Source: Atriophallophorus winterbourni
Taxonomy: Eukaryota; Platyhelminthes; Trematoda; Plagiorchiida; Microphallidae
Assembly: GCA_013407085.1 (NCBI GenBank)
Contig: JACCGJ010000560.1
Span: 62,001 to 126,000 of the forward strand
DNA: 64,000 bases
Reading direction: 5' to 3'
Shown: positions 56,501-64,000 of the stretch, piece after piece
How the letters are laid out: each line of letters starts with the position of its first letter
Numbering within the stretch: the first letter of the stretch is position 1
Made by a program: the position numbers and the translations under genes
The notes under the pieces: generated by a model
What the model was told of the DNA's origin: nothing
The model's database searches: none
Seen by the model: only the letters and a program-made list of their open reading frames with translations

Positions 56501-59500
56501 TTAGGACAACAGATTTCAAAGCAAAAGTTAAGATAGGATGTCACAACATCACATTTTACGGAGACATCATCTTCATGAAAAATGTTGAAGTCAGTGGTAG
56601 AAAGCATGTCCCTGAGGGTTGAAATATTGTCATGCTGACAAGCTCTGGAAGTCACCTTTTTGCCATTACTGCGGGTGAGGTATCTATGTCCAGTGCTTCC
56701 ATAAATTTTAGGGAGAAGTTTGATAATGCAATGGTCAGAATTACCAATTGGAGCAAACTTGCGGGCGTGGAACAGATGAGGTGCATTTGTTAGGGCAAAG
56801 TCCAAAAATGCGTCAGCTCGAGTTGAGAAATGAACAACATTTTTGAGCGACAATAGGGAAAACATAGATACATTGCAGTCATTGAGGTCGCCAGCTAAAA
56901 GAATCAAAGAATTTTGAAAAGGAGCAAGTTTCATTAGGAGTTCATCAATGAATGCATTAAAAACGTTAGATTGACAATTGGGGATAACATAAGCATTTAC
57001 AGATCCAGTAATTCAGCATTAGACCAGTTGCATTCAAGGGACAGGTTCGGTCAAGACTTCCTCCAACTCAAAGTGAATTTAACATGGAAGCAAACTTTGG
57101 AAGTAAGCAGTTGAAACACCATACACCACAGCGAGTTTGATGATAAAATACAAGGTATAGGCATTCTAGATAAGTCATGACGTCGACGAAGAGCGACTTG
57201 CCAGCCAGCACGATGTTGTTGCAGCCGAATAGAGTAATCATTCTCAGACTCACGTCAGGGACATGCTTTCTACCACTGATTTCAACATTTTTCATGAAGA
57301 TGATGTCTCCGTCGAATGTGATGTTGTGACATCCTATCTTAACTTTTGCTTTGAAATCTGTTGTCCTAAAGAAACTATATTTGTGAGTCCTCACCGTTTT
57401 TCCTCTGTCCACCTAAAACGCCTAAGGAGATTGAAAGAGAAAGCATTCAAAACACATGATCGTAAAACTGTTGCGTTGCTTTCCCAGTCAATCAAGCTCG
57501 AAATTCGACGTCTTGAAAAGCTGTACACGAACACACTTCTTGGAACGAAAGACAGTCGTCACCTATAGGCGTGCGCTTAAACAAATTTGTGGAAAGAACG
57601 AACAGGAAATCCCCACCTATTTTTGATATTAATTCCTTGAACGAATCGTTCGTGCACCAAATTACTGATAATGACTGTGAAGAGAACTTTATTTTGCCCC
57701 CATCCTCCTTTTCCGATTCACCTTTCATCAACGCACCCGAGGTCTTTTGTGCACTTTCGGCTGTCTCACGTTTTAAGGCTGCAGGACCTGATAAACTCTC
57801 GCCCACTGTACTAAAAGAATGTGCTGGAGTGCTATCATCCCCCATCACATCCATTTTTAATCGTTGCATGGAAAGAGCAATTATGCCTGATTGCTGGAAA
57901 TCTGTCTGCATTAGCCCGATTCCAAAGAAAGATCCTGGTAAATACCGTCCTATCGCGTGCACGTCGCAGTTGCTTAAGGTACTTGAGAAAATTGTTTTAC
58001 GGCGACTCGTGTCCAGCTGTCAGGTGCATGATGCTCATCAGTTCGCGTACTGGAAAATTCGTTCAACTGTCGATGCTGTCGCTGTACTCACAGATTTTAT
58101 CTCACGTTCTCTAGATAGCAAATCTAGAGCTGTAAAACTTGTTTTTTGGATTACACAAATGCCTTTAACAGTGTTCTAAGAAACTCCTTACTTCAAAAAT
58201 TATCTGATCATGGCGTCACGGCAAATACTCTTCGTTAGCTGGCATCCTATTTTGAGGGTCGTATCCAATACACAGTCGCGAACGGCCAAACCTCCCGTGA
58301 AATAGCTATTCCCCGTGGTGTCCTTCGAGGTGCAATATTGTCCCCATTTCTATTTTCCCTTTATATTTTTTATCTTCCATCTGATCTATCTGCACTTACC
58401 CCCATATACGCTGATGATGTTGTCATTGCAGTAAATCAAAATCGTTGGGTCGAGCAACATGCCTTAGGATCAATGGTATCGAACATTGGTCAATGGTCCT
58501 CCACGATTGGTTTATCGTTGAATCCTTCTAAATGCAGCGAAATTGTATTTTCCAACATGATTGGACAGCGTCGTTTAGCCCTTCATCAAGAAATTCCTCG
58601 CGTTTCTCTTAACGGCTCGGTGTTCGACAGATGTTGCAGCTTTAAGTATCTTGGTGTTACAATATCTGAAAATCTTAGCTAAACTGCCGACGGGCGCGAG
58701 AATTCCTGAAAGCGTGGCACTCAACAACAAATTCAATTAACCAGCATCTCCCATTGACTGCAACATATTGACCAATGAGAAATCGCTTACATCGAAGACA
58801 TAACATGAGCTCGACCAATCCGCGGGAGGGATGGTGAACGGACAGACAAGCCGTATAAAAAACCCAAGAATTCCAACTACGAGACGCTTCGAAAGAAGTT
58901 TTGCTGATGGTGGAACGTCTAACACCAACTACGCAAGCTAAGCGAATTATCTTTTCCAACAGTTTGATCGTACACCTTGCACGACGGCCTGCGTTTTTGC
59001 AAACAGTAGCATCCGATTCTTCGCTGATACGTGCAATTTGCACGAATCTTTGTGAGGGTGAGACGGAATAGACACCGATGTATTGTCTTGGTGTTATATG
59101 ATCGTTTTGGATACTTTGATACTTAATCCAGAATTGAACTTTCTTGTTTAGTAAATCTTGTAGCAGCAACCTTATATAAGTGCGTTCTCCTATTGTGCGT
59201 TTTGCAGGTCAAAGCAACCCACCATCATGTCATACGCCATCTATCTATGATGTGTCTGAACCCTACACTTTTCTGAACGAAATTCATTGTCTTATGATGT
59301 TGCTTTTCGCATGAAGATATTTTCTTATCAAATCACTGAAGCCCATAAGACCGATGCCTATCTCCAGTGTCGTTAGCACAAGCCGCATATTTCACGCACT
59401 TGATAGGGTGTCAGATCGTCGCACTTATTTTCCCGGTTTAGAACCATTAATTTGTTAACCCCTGCCCCCGAGTTGTGATCGGAATTTCGACCATCATTTA

Positions 59501-59782
59501 CATGTACTGAACCGATTCATGTAGATTTATTGTACAACTTGAATCATCTTGTCAACCTTATTTGTAAACGACAATTCAATGTTCCATGCTTTCGTTTAAT
59601 CCGTCAGATATATTCTTCAAATTTTCACTTCATCGCTGTTTCAACCGAGCGGCTTTTTCATGGAATTGATCGAGCGTCACGCCGGAGCGACGGGCTTCGG
59701 GAATGGGAATATCACCGCGCTATGGAAGGCTGTTGAATCGGCATCGAAATCACCTGATCGTCACTGCAAACGATCCCCTTGA
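47575..59782 (+). CDS. 4-hydroxyphenylpyruvate dioxygenase family protein (HPD/HPDL-like)
   Basis: Exons are 47575-48224, 48258-48394, 48472-48623, 51891-52015 and 59608-59782. All junctions keep phase and total 1239 nt, giving 412 residues (human HPD 393, HPDL 371). HPD enzymes are Fe(II) dioxygenases that convert 4-hydroxyphenylpyruvate to homogentisate in tyrosine breakdown; HPDL is a mitochondrial relative. Two VOC-fold halves are visible: IRFVHHMQFNCHDV...LPGLFDVAFEV and HLDHIALAYDTGG...GVQHLALGVNDI. The predicted metal ligands are all present: His187 (LDHIAL), His281 (VQHLAL) and Glu374 (FMELIER). The C-terminal YILQIFT and GFGNGNITALWKAVE blocks are diagnostic. The start follows an in-frame TGA in a possible upstream exon and matches the HPDL-like N-terminus. 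Introns are 33 bp, 77 bp, 3.3 kb and 7.6 kb. HPDL is slightly favoured over HPD by the short N-terminus and the GVLLD segment, but I cannot decide without an alignment. Confidence 0.92.
48225..48257 (+). other. 33-bp intron in the HPD-family gene
   Basis: GTAAGTTGG to GTTAAG. Removal joins ERTLSNP to LDDLKEGF and puts the second exon in phase. Confidence 0.85.
48624..50629. other. Intron 3 of the HPD-family gene, first part
   Basis: No recognisable coding or repeat motif in this AT-rich stretch. Confidence 0.45.
50630..51300 (+). mobile_element. CR1-type LINE RT fragment in HPD-family intron 3
   Basis: Shows FPQTGNVGIITLIYKEW, FNYIPVIL, DFSKPFDHVTHNPLL, LEGLRYIGFS and FTNDLKVG in different frames, in CR1 RT order (P-DWK, NYRPV-L, DFSKAFD-V-H--LL-KL, F-DD-K). 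Old and heavily mutated. Confidence 0.65.
52437..52466 (-). ncRNA. Hammerhead-ribozyme-like core
   Basis: The minus strand reads CTGATGA, one extra T, stem GTCATC, loop TAGCCT, stem GATGAC, then GAAAC. This is the hammerhead core CUGAUGA-stem II-GAAA with a perfect 6-bp stem II, though with one extra base between CUGAUGA and the stem. Hammerheads are known from Penelope-like elements and flatworm SINEs. Helix I and III partners were not resolved, so activity is doubtful. The sense is opposite to the adjacent PLE frame. Confidence 0.45.
52467..54420 (+). mobile_element. Penelope-like element, broken
   Basis: N-terminal part LLLKNVRRCESFSERAAAT, then NEQRILGRGLN, DQNIVILPTYKGRMAVEKAE, the RT entry PRFYGLPKIHKGNVPFRPIV, VSFDVTALSTSM, catalytic RYVDDTFVIIYT, GFLPFLDVQVKR and VYRKSSHTD, and after a frame change GIDIAHKSAPTLRTYFKNT. 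This is the order in Penelope-like RTs. Stops at 52714 and 53647, among others, split the frame. The GIY-YIG endonuclease expected after it is missing: sequence ends near 54420 against LINE 3' UTR. It sits in intron 4 of the HPD-family gene. Confidence 0.88.
54430..54770 (-). mobile_element. Two tandem diverged LINE 3' ends
   Basis: Two ~170-bp units share CACAATGAA(A/C)TAATAC, then GCTAGACAAATGT and a (TTTTA)-rich tail on the minus strand. The right unit belongs to the LINE at 54770-57265; the left is an older or duplicated end. Confidence 0.55.
54770..57265 (-). mobile_element. CR1/Jockey-type LINE, minus-strand arm of an inverted pair
   Basis: On the minus strand, from the top: an endonuclease piece (NSLILLAGDLNDCNVSMFS; APIGNSDHCIIKLL), linker (SPHRFSSVHLKRLRRLKEK), RT entry (AAGPDKLSPIVLKECAG), VLEKIVLRRLVSSC, AYRKNRSTVDAV, then SPFLFSLYISYLPSDL with catalytic YAEDVVIAVNQ and YLGVTISENLSWTEHV, ending YVFPYS. 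The normally invariant ADD reads AED here, and frames break at about 56200 and 55700. Confidence 0.85.
57263..58681 (+). mobile_element. CR1/Jockey-type LINE, plus-strand arm of the inverted pair
   Basis: Nearly the same sequence as about 55200-56610 in opposite orientation, starting MLSTTDFNIFHEDDVSV and including AAGPDKLSPTVLKECAG, YRPIACTSQLLKVLEKIVL, YADDVVIAVNQNRWVEQ and YLGVTISENLS, where it stops abruptly. It keeps ADD where the other arm has AED. Both ends are internal to the element, so this is a fragment or a local duplication. Confidence 0.88.
58682..59165 (-). mobile_element. Penelope-like element terminal region
   Basis: On the minus strand it reads CATCAGCAAAACTTCTTTCG, then AAGCGTCT, which is identical to the start of the PLE at 52461-52488. 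Beyond that the two differ. The hammerhead-like stem II of the other copy is deleted here (CTGATGGTGGAACGTC on the plus strand). No coding motif. Confidence 0.6.
58772..58862 (+). promoter_or_regulatory. CCAAT-CCAAT-TATA promoter-like array
   Basis: ACCAAT boxes at 58771-58776 and 58814-58819, followed by TATAAAAAA at 58854-58862, all on the plus strand with core-promoter-like spacing. It lies in the PLE terminal region and reads toward the degenerate hammerhead-like site. Function is inferred from motifs only. Confidence 0.4.
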
Positions 59783-60329
59783 TTGGTTGATTTGTTCAGT
59801 TCATGTGTTGTGCATTCAATCAAATTGCATAGCTCGCGTCAATAGAATATTTGATCTTACGTCAGTTTGTAACCTCGGCACTACTCGGCTGTGATGGGAA
59901 ACCTGTTCCCGGGTGTTTTTTCAATGAGTTGTTTTTGTATTGACTGTAATGATGATCAATGACCATTATTGAACCCCAACCAAAGGATTGAAAGCAACAC
60001 ACGTGCAAATTCAATTATTCTTATTGGCACCATTATAGTGACACATCCCATGGGCAACAATACTGTAGCCACCAAACCCCGTCAACATATGATCTGAAAC
60101 TATAACTTTAACCACAGTTCAGTTGTTAAAGCAACTGCTGATTTTTAGTACCAGTATTTCTGTAATCGTATTCGTACTCAAACATCCTTAACACCTTTCC
60201 CACATTTCCGTAAGAAAACAAACAGTTATTAGTATACACGGAACAAAGGATATCTTTTGCGGTATTTTACATGAACCTCTACAAAGAACGTATAAAAGGT
60301 AAAACATAAACAATGGACGCTTAATAGCA
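59783..60329. other. Flank after the HPD-family stop
   Basis: Should contain the HPD-family 3' UTR. AT-rich, no firm poly(A) signal called. Confidence 0.4.
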
Positions 60330-60926
60330 AGAGGATTCAAGGATTTATGGTTAAAAAAGTCAATACTTTACAACACCACAGGATTACGGTATGAATGAAA
60401 ATGTGAAAAATATAATAGTATAAATGGAATAGTGGATATCAAATGTAAGGCTCACAAATGATATTATTTTGCATATGTAAGTCCAATTTCGTTTTAAACA
60501 CTGCCAGGAAAGAAGAGTCCACCACACGTTGGGGTAGGGAATTCGAAAAAATATAGCACTTACGGCAAAAAATAGCGCCGACAAACAATACGGGAACTTG
60601 GGACGTAAAAGGATAATGTATGTCCGCGTGTCACTCTCCCATCACACATCATGCAAGTGTTTTAGTTGATGTCCTTCGGTAGACACAATTCTGTAGGTCA
60701 GAATAATATCGCGTCGTATCCTTCTTTGAGTAAAGTCGCATAGACCCAGACGTCGCAATCATTCTGTGTGCAGTACATTGCGAGGACCCATCACTAACTT
60801 TGTTGCCCTGTGATAGATTATATCAAAGAGAGCAATATCTTTTCACAGCCCAGGAGCCCAGACCTCTACCGCATACTCCATCTTAGGTCGAAAGTAGACG
60901 TACATTATCCTTAGTAACCTTACCAG

Positions 60927-61322
60927 CTAGAATCTTCCAAATATTCTTCGAAAGATACCCAACAATCTGTTGGCCTGTCGATATATATTCTGGCAGTGCA
61001 CCGTGCTCTTCAGGTTTCCACTAATCCATACCCGAAGATCTTTTTCCAACGAGCTCGATGTCAAGTTTTCAGTTCCCAATCGATATGTCCAAGGAACATT
61101 CTTGCCAAGCTCGAGCATCTTACTTTTCCGTACGTTGAATGTCATATCATTAATGGCCGCCCAATTTGACACGTTGTCAAAATCCCTTTGTAGTTTCTCA
61201 CAATCATCTGCAGAACTAATTTGCGTCCAAATTTTCATATCATCCGCGAACAGGACCATTTTGGATGATATGATGGGGGTTAAATCGTTTATGTATATTA
61301 GAAAGAGGAGCGGGCCTAGCAC
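60927..61322 (-). pseudogene. LINE RT, catalytic segment
   Basis: LGPLLFLIYINDLTPIISS, catalytic LFADDMKIWTQISS, NDMTFNVRKSKMLELGK and RQANRLLGIFRRIF. This is the CR1 RT region from box 4 to the thumb. It is separated from the earlier RT part by a stop at 61331. Confidence 0.8.
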
Positions 61323-61434
61323 GGATCCTTATGGTACTCCGCTGCTGCTTTTGAACATTTTGGATAGCACTCCGATTACTTTAACTCGGGCGTGGCGATC
61401 TGACAGATGGTCGCACAACCATGAGAAGAGTGGA

Positions 61435-61713
61435 TCACATATTCCTAGACGCATCATTTTTGAAGAAGCAAATTGTTATTGACTCTGTAAAAGCTATTGA
61501 AATGTCTAAGTAACAGACGTAAATGCTAGAAATTCTATTCAATTCCTTCGTCCAGTCGTCTAACGCTATGAGAAGATTCGTTATACAAGAGCGATGAGAT
61601 CGAAATCCATGCTGCGCTGGCGAAAACAAATTAAGCGATTTAAAGTGTGCAACCATTCTTTTCGAGACTATACGTTCCATGACCTTAGCAATAAAGCGAT
61701 TTAAAGTGTGCAA
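61435..61713 (-). pseudogene. LINE RT, entry segment disrupted by tandem duplication
   Basis: FIAKVMERIVSKRMVAHFKS, FSPAQHGFRSHRSCITNLL and YVCYLDISIAFTESI correspond to CR1 RT boxes 1-3. The frame start falls in the 61-bp duplication and runs into a frame change after IAFTES. Confidence 0.75.
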
Positions 61714-61755
61714 CCATTCTTTTCGAGACTATACGTTCCATGACCTTAGCAATAA
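61634..61755. repeat. 61-bp tandem duplication inside the LINE RT
   Basis: Two perfect-looking copies starting AGCGATTTAAAGTGTGCAAC and ending GACCTTAGCAATAA. The period is 61 bp (not a multiple of 3), so it shifts the RT frame. Confidence 0.9.
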
Positions 61756-62064
61756 CAGGTAAAAGTGTGACGGGACGATCATTTGCAGCGTCAGATCGGC
61801 AGCCGCCTTTAAAGATAGGTGTTATCACGCCGGAATTCCAATCTTTCGGTACCACTCACTTAAGCATCGAATGGTTAAACAGGATGAAAAGCGGTTCACA
61901 TATCTGACAATGGCAGAACCTCAGTACCTCCGGTGTGATGCCATCCGCACCTGGGGATTTTCATACATTTAGTTTGGGCAATTGACTTACGACAATCTCT
62001 GGATTTATCAAAATTTCGCCAAATGTCTGGATTCCTGAGTCGGCTGAATTCTCACAACGTTCCG

Positions 62065-63270
62065 CTAAAACGTTTGGCACGAACAATTAGAGTAATAAAT
62101 TGCGAGAGCATTCGCGGCAAAAATACCTGGTTTGACTTTTGCTTTCACGTTCATTATTTTGTACAGTATCTTAGGGTTTCGTTCCATTTTTGACAGCAGC
62201 ATCAATTGGTGCGTTTCCTTATCCTCTCGAATAAGTGAAGTCACTTTGTTACGTAACATACGGAAATGTTGCCAAGAAGTAGAAGTATTGTTGACTTTAT
62301 GTTGAACCCACGCTGCTCGCTTCAGTTCTATCCACTTTTTTGTTCTGCTGCGGACAACAAAACGAAGTTCATGTACGCACCTTTTCTGAACGATCTGCGA
62401 GTTCTCGTGTATCTTCAGTTTCAGAAAATCTATAAGTTCGTTCCATTGCGAGTCAGGGCTTATGTGGTCCGTCTGGCAATGCTGAATCTGCACGAGCGAT
62501 TTATTCAGACCCAATTTATCTTCCCGGCGAACTACCCCATTCGGAGCAAGCGATTGCTGATTACTGCAAACATAGTCGAACACAAGCACTGAATGGTCAC
62601 TAAGACCCACCGGAGCCTGGAATCCAATCGCTTCGACAGATTTTTCTTCCGATGTTAACACCAAATCCCAGACGGATGGACGGTCAGAACCTCTCATCCG
62701 TGTGCATTCGTGAACATGGTTGTATAAAGGTACTGAATCTAGTACCTCTCTAAATCGGTATTCTAGCGTTTGTGGGGAGTGAACGTCTTTGAGATAAAGG
62801 GTGGGTAGGTTAAACTCGATCATAATAAGTATTATTGCTTGCTGAGTGCGAGTCAAGCGCTGAAGAACTCTGATCAACCGTTCGTTGTACGATTCCGTAG
62901 ATGAAGGAAACCGGTAGACCACACCAATCATGCAAACTTCACCAAATATCAGCGTTAAAGAACACCAAATTGTATCCTCGATGGTGAATTCTGTGTTGTC
63001 TATTGGACGGCACTGGAAGCGATTATGATAATAAAGAGCAACGCCGCCACCAATTCTCTCTCGATCGTTCCTTATCAAATTCATATTTGGAATGGATATC
63101 TCCGTTTCGATCGATTGGGAAGAATACCATGTTTCTGTGATGGCAATAATGTCAGGTGAGTAGTGCGAACATATCTCGGTTAACTCCGCTAATTTATTCA
63201 AAAGGCTTTGCGCATTTGTATATAAACATCTTATACAGTTTGTAGTGTTCAAATCATGAAAGGTTATCAA
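62065..63270 (-). CDS. LINE endonuclease and linker (CR1-type), 401-codon open frame
   Basis: An endonuclease of the apurinic type covers the first ~240 residues: RCLYTNAQSLLNKLAELTEI, DIIAITETWYSSQSIETEI, RERIGGGVALYYHNRF, MIGVVYRFPSSTESYNERL, and GLSDHSVLVFDYVCSN. The linker that follows (RSRTKKWIELKRAAWVQHK, MLRNKVTSLIREDKE, KMERNPKILYKIMN) is typical of CR1 ORF2. The usual GDFN box reads IEFN, so the catalytic Asp is probably lost. The frame ends before the RT, which lies in broken pieces at lower coordinates. Not a host gene. Confidence 0.85.
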   Translation of the reverse strand: MITFHDLNTTNCIRCLYTNAQSLLNKLAELTEICSHYSPDIIAITETWYSSQSIETEISIPNMNLIRNDRERIGGGVALYYHNRFQCRPIDNTEFTIEDTIWCSLTLIFGEVCMIGVVYRFPSSTESYNERLIRVLQRLTRTQQAIILIMIEFNLPTLYLKDVHSPQTLEYRFREVLDSVPLYNHVHECTRMRGSDRPSVWDLVLTSEEKSVEAIGFQAPVGLSDHSVLVFDYVCSNQQSLAPNGVVRREDKLGLNKSLVQIQHCQTDHISPDSQWNELIDFLKLKIHENSQIVQKRCVHELRFVVRSRTKKWIELKRAAWVQHKVNNTSTSWQHFRMLRNKVTSLIREDKETHQLMLLSKMERNPKILYKIMNVKAKVKPGIFAANALAIYYSNCSCQTF

Positions 63271-63495
63271 TAGGTCGACTCGGTTAGAGTCGGAATGCTC
63301 AAGCTTTTTGGAGATATCGCATGATGTCCAGTTTGAACAGCATCACTAGGCGTTGATGGCGTTTGACATTATCGGTCATTTGAGTTGTCAAGACAGTCAG
63401 CATTAAAGGGCTAGGGCCTTGCCATTTATAGTTGGCAGACCGAGATATCCTAAAAGCATCCACTAGTATGGCTTTTTTTAAACCGATTCTTTCGG

Positions 63496-63906
63496 CTAGG
63501 TATTTCCACTGTTTGTGATCGTGCTCAACGTTTTCTTGAGAAGGTAGTCAACAGAATCTTCCGGAATGCCTAAAAATAGAATACTTCTCGGATTATTTAC
63601 TTCTCGAGATTTATTCGATGACTTTCGCTCCCACCATGGTAGATCTGCATGGATACGACATGTAGACTGTCGAACATCTCTAAGAAGATAAGCATTTAAG
63701 AGTACATTTTCCAAGTCCTCCACAGATTGCAGCGTTATTCTTAAGAGGCGAGGATCATCTTTTAGAGGAGAATTCAGGTGGCGGTTCAGCCGATCTTTTG
63801 ATGAGGGAACAACTGCGGCCAGTCCAATCTGACTACAAAGTTTATACCACTCAACTAAGTCATGTTTTTGCTTAGCTTCGAACGGCGTTTCCCGTGACTC
63901 GGTCAC
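63496..63906 (-). CDS. LINE ORF1 product, C-terminal part
   Basis: 136-codon frame with a likely nucleic-acid-binding ORF1 character: QKHDLVEWYKLCSQIGLAAV, DPRLLRITLQSVEDLENVLL, HADLPWWERKS, IPEDSVDYLLKK. It lies 5' of the endonuclease frame in the same orientation, as ORF1 does in CR1-type LINEs. The true start may be off the right edge. I recognise no specific domain. Confidence 0.55.
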   Translation of the reverse strand: MTESRETPFEAKQKHDLVEWYKLCSQIGLAAVVPSSKDRLNRHLNSPLKDDPRLLRITLQSVEDLENVLLNAYLLRDVRQSTCRIHADLPWWERKSSNKSREVNNPRSILFLGIPEDSVDYLLKKTLSTITNSGNT

Positions 63907-64000
63907 GTTGGTACATATTGCACTAAGGTTTATGCCCGCGGATTTTGGTTTATAATTTGAGTCGGTCTTTTGAGAACTGGTTTTACTCAGTCCCTTCTCG

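Larger units (their letters stand above)
60330..63960 (-). mobile_element. CR1-type LINE, minus strand, running toward the right edge
   Basis: On the minus strand: part of ORF1 (63906-63496), endonuclease plus linker (63270-62065), RT pieces (61713-61435, 61322-60927) and a C-terminal relic near 60540 (WTLLSWQC-KRN). A 61-bp tandem duplication and several stops break the RT. Confidence 0.85.

Noticed and set aside
57068..57412. 114-codon minus-strand frame across the LINE inversion as a gene
   Set aside because: It joins antisense of the plus arm with the 5' part of the minus arm, so it is an artefact of the inverted junction.

Overview
This window looks like nuclear DNA of a flatworm, most likely a digenean trematode. 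The evidence is intron-rich animal genes with several introns of only 30-39 bp, dense decayed non-LTR retrotransposons of RTE and CR1/Jockey type, a Penelope-like element, and a CsRn1-like Ty3/Gypsy fragment. The genus is not resolved. No operons, CRISPR arrays, tRNA or rRNA genes were recognised.

Four host genes can be assembled from the sequence. (1) On the minus strand at 105-4531 is an AP endonuclease 2 (APEX2-like) gene that runs off the left edge. (2) On the plus strand at 13054-21279 is a SANT-domain gene most like BRD8; its 3' end is not found. (3) On the plus strand at 31650-42100 is a DDX19/Dbp5-type DEAD-box RNA helicase, whose exons join in frame to the stop. (4) On the plus strand at 47575-59782 is a 4-hydroxyphenylpyruvate dioxygenase-family gene (HPD/HPDL). 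Its five exons join in frame to a 412-residue protein that keeps all three predicted iron ligands. Its fourth intron is 7.6 kb long and hosts a Penelope-like element plus two head-to-head LINE copies.

The rest is mostly mobile DNA. 5.0-11.2 kb is a stack of LINE fragments around a long minus-strand CR1-type LINE. 22.3-26.1 kb is a nearly intact RTE-type LINE. 26.3-27.8 kb is a wrecked Gypsy pol. 28.3-30.3 kb holds CR1 pieces and an unclassified ~450-bp repeat. 42.8-46.0 kb holds decayed RTE pieces. 52.4-59.2 kb is the PLE/LINE cluster. 60.3-64.0 kb is a minus-strand CR1-type LINE running off the right edge. A short SINE-like family (about 230 bp, 26 copies listed) is scattered from 0.6 to 44.8 kb and is absent from the HPD-family gene and beyond.

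The four host genes have unrelated jobs: DNA repair, chromatin, mRNA export and translation, and tyrosine-type ring oxidation. Nothing suggests they act as one system. The most interesting features are the ultra-short introns shared by all four genes, a possible spliced-leader-supplied start codon for the helicase, a hammerhead-ribozyme-like core at the Penelope element, and the SINE-like family.
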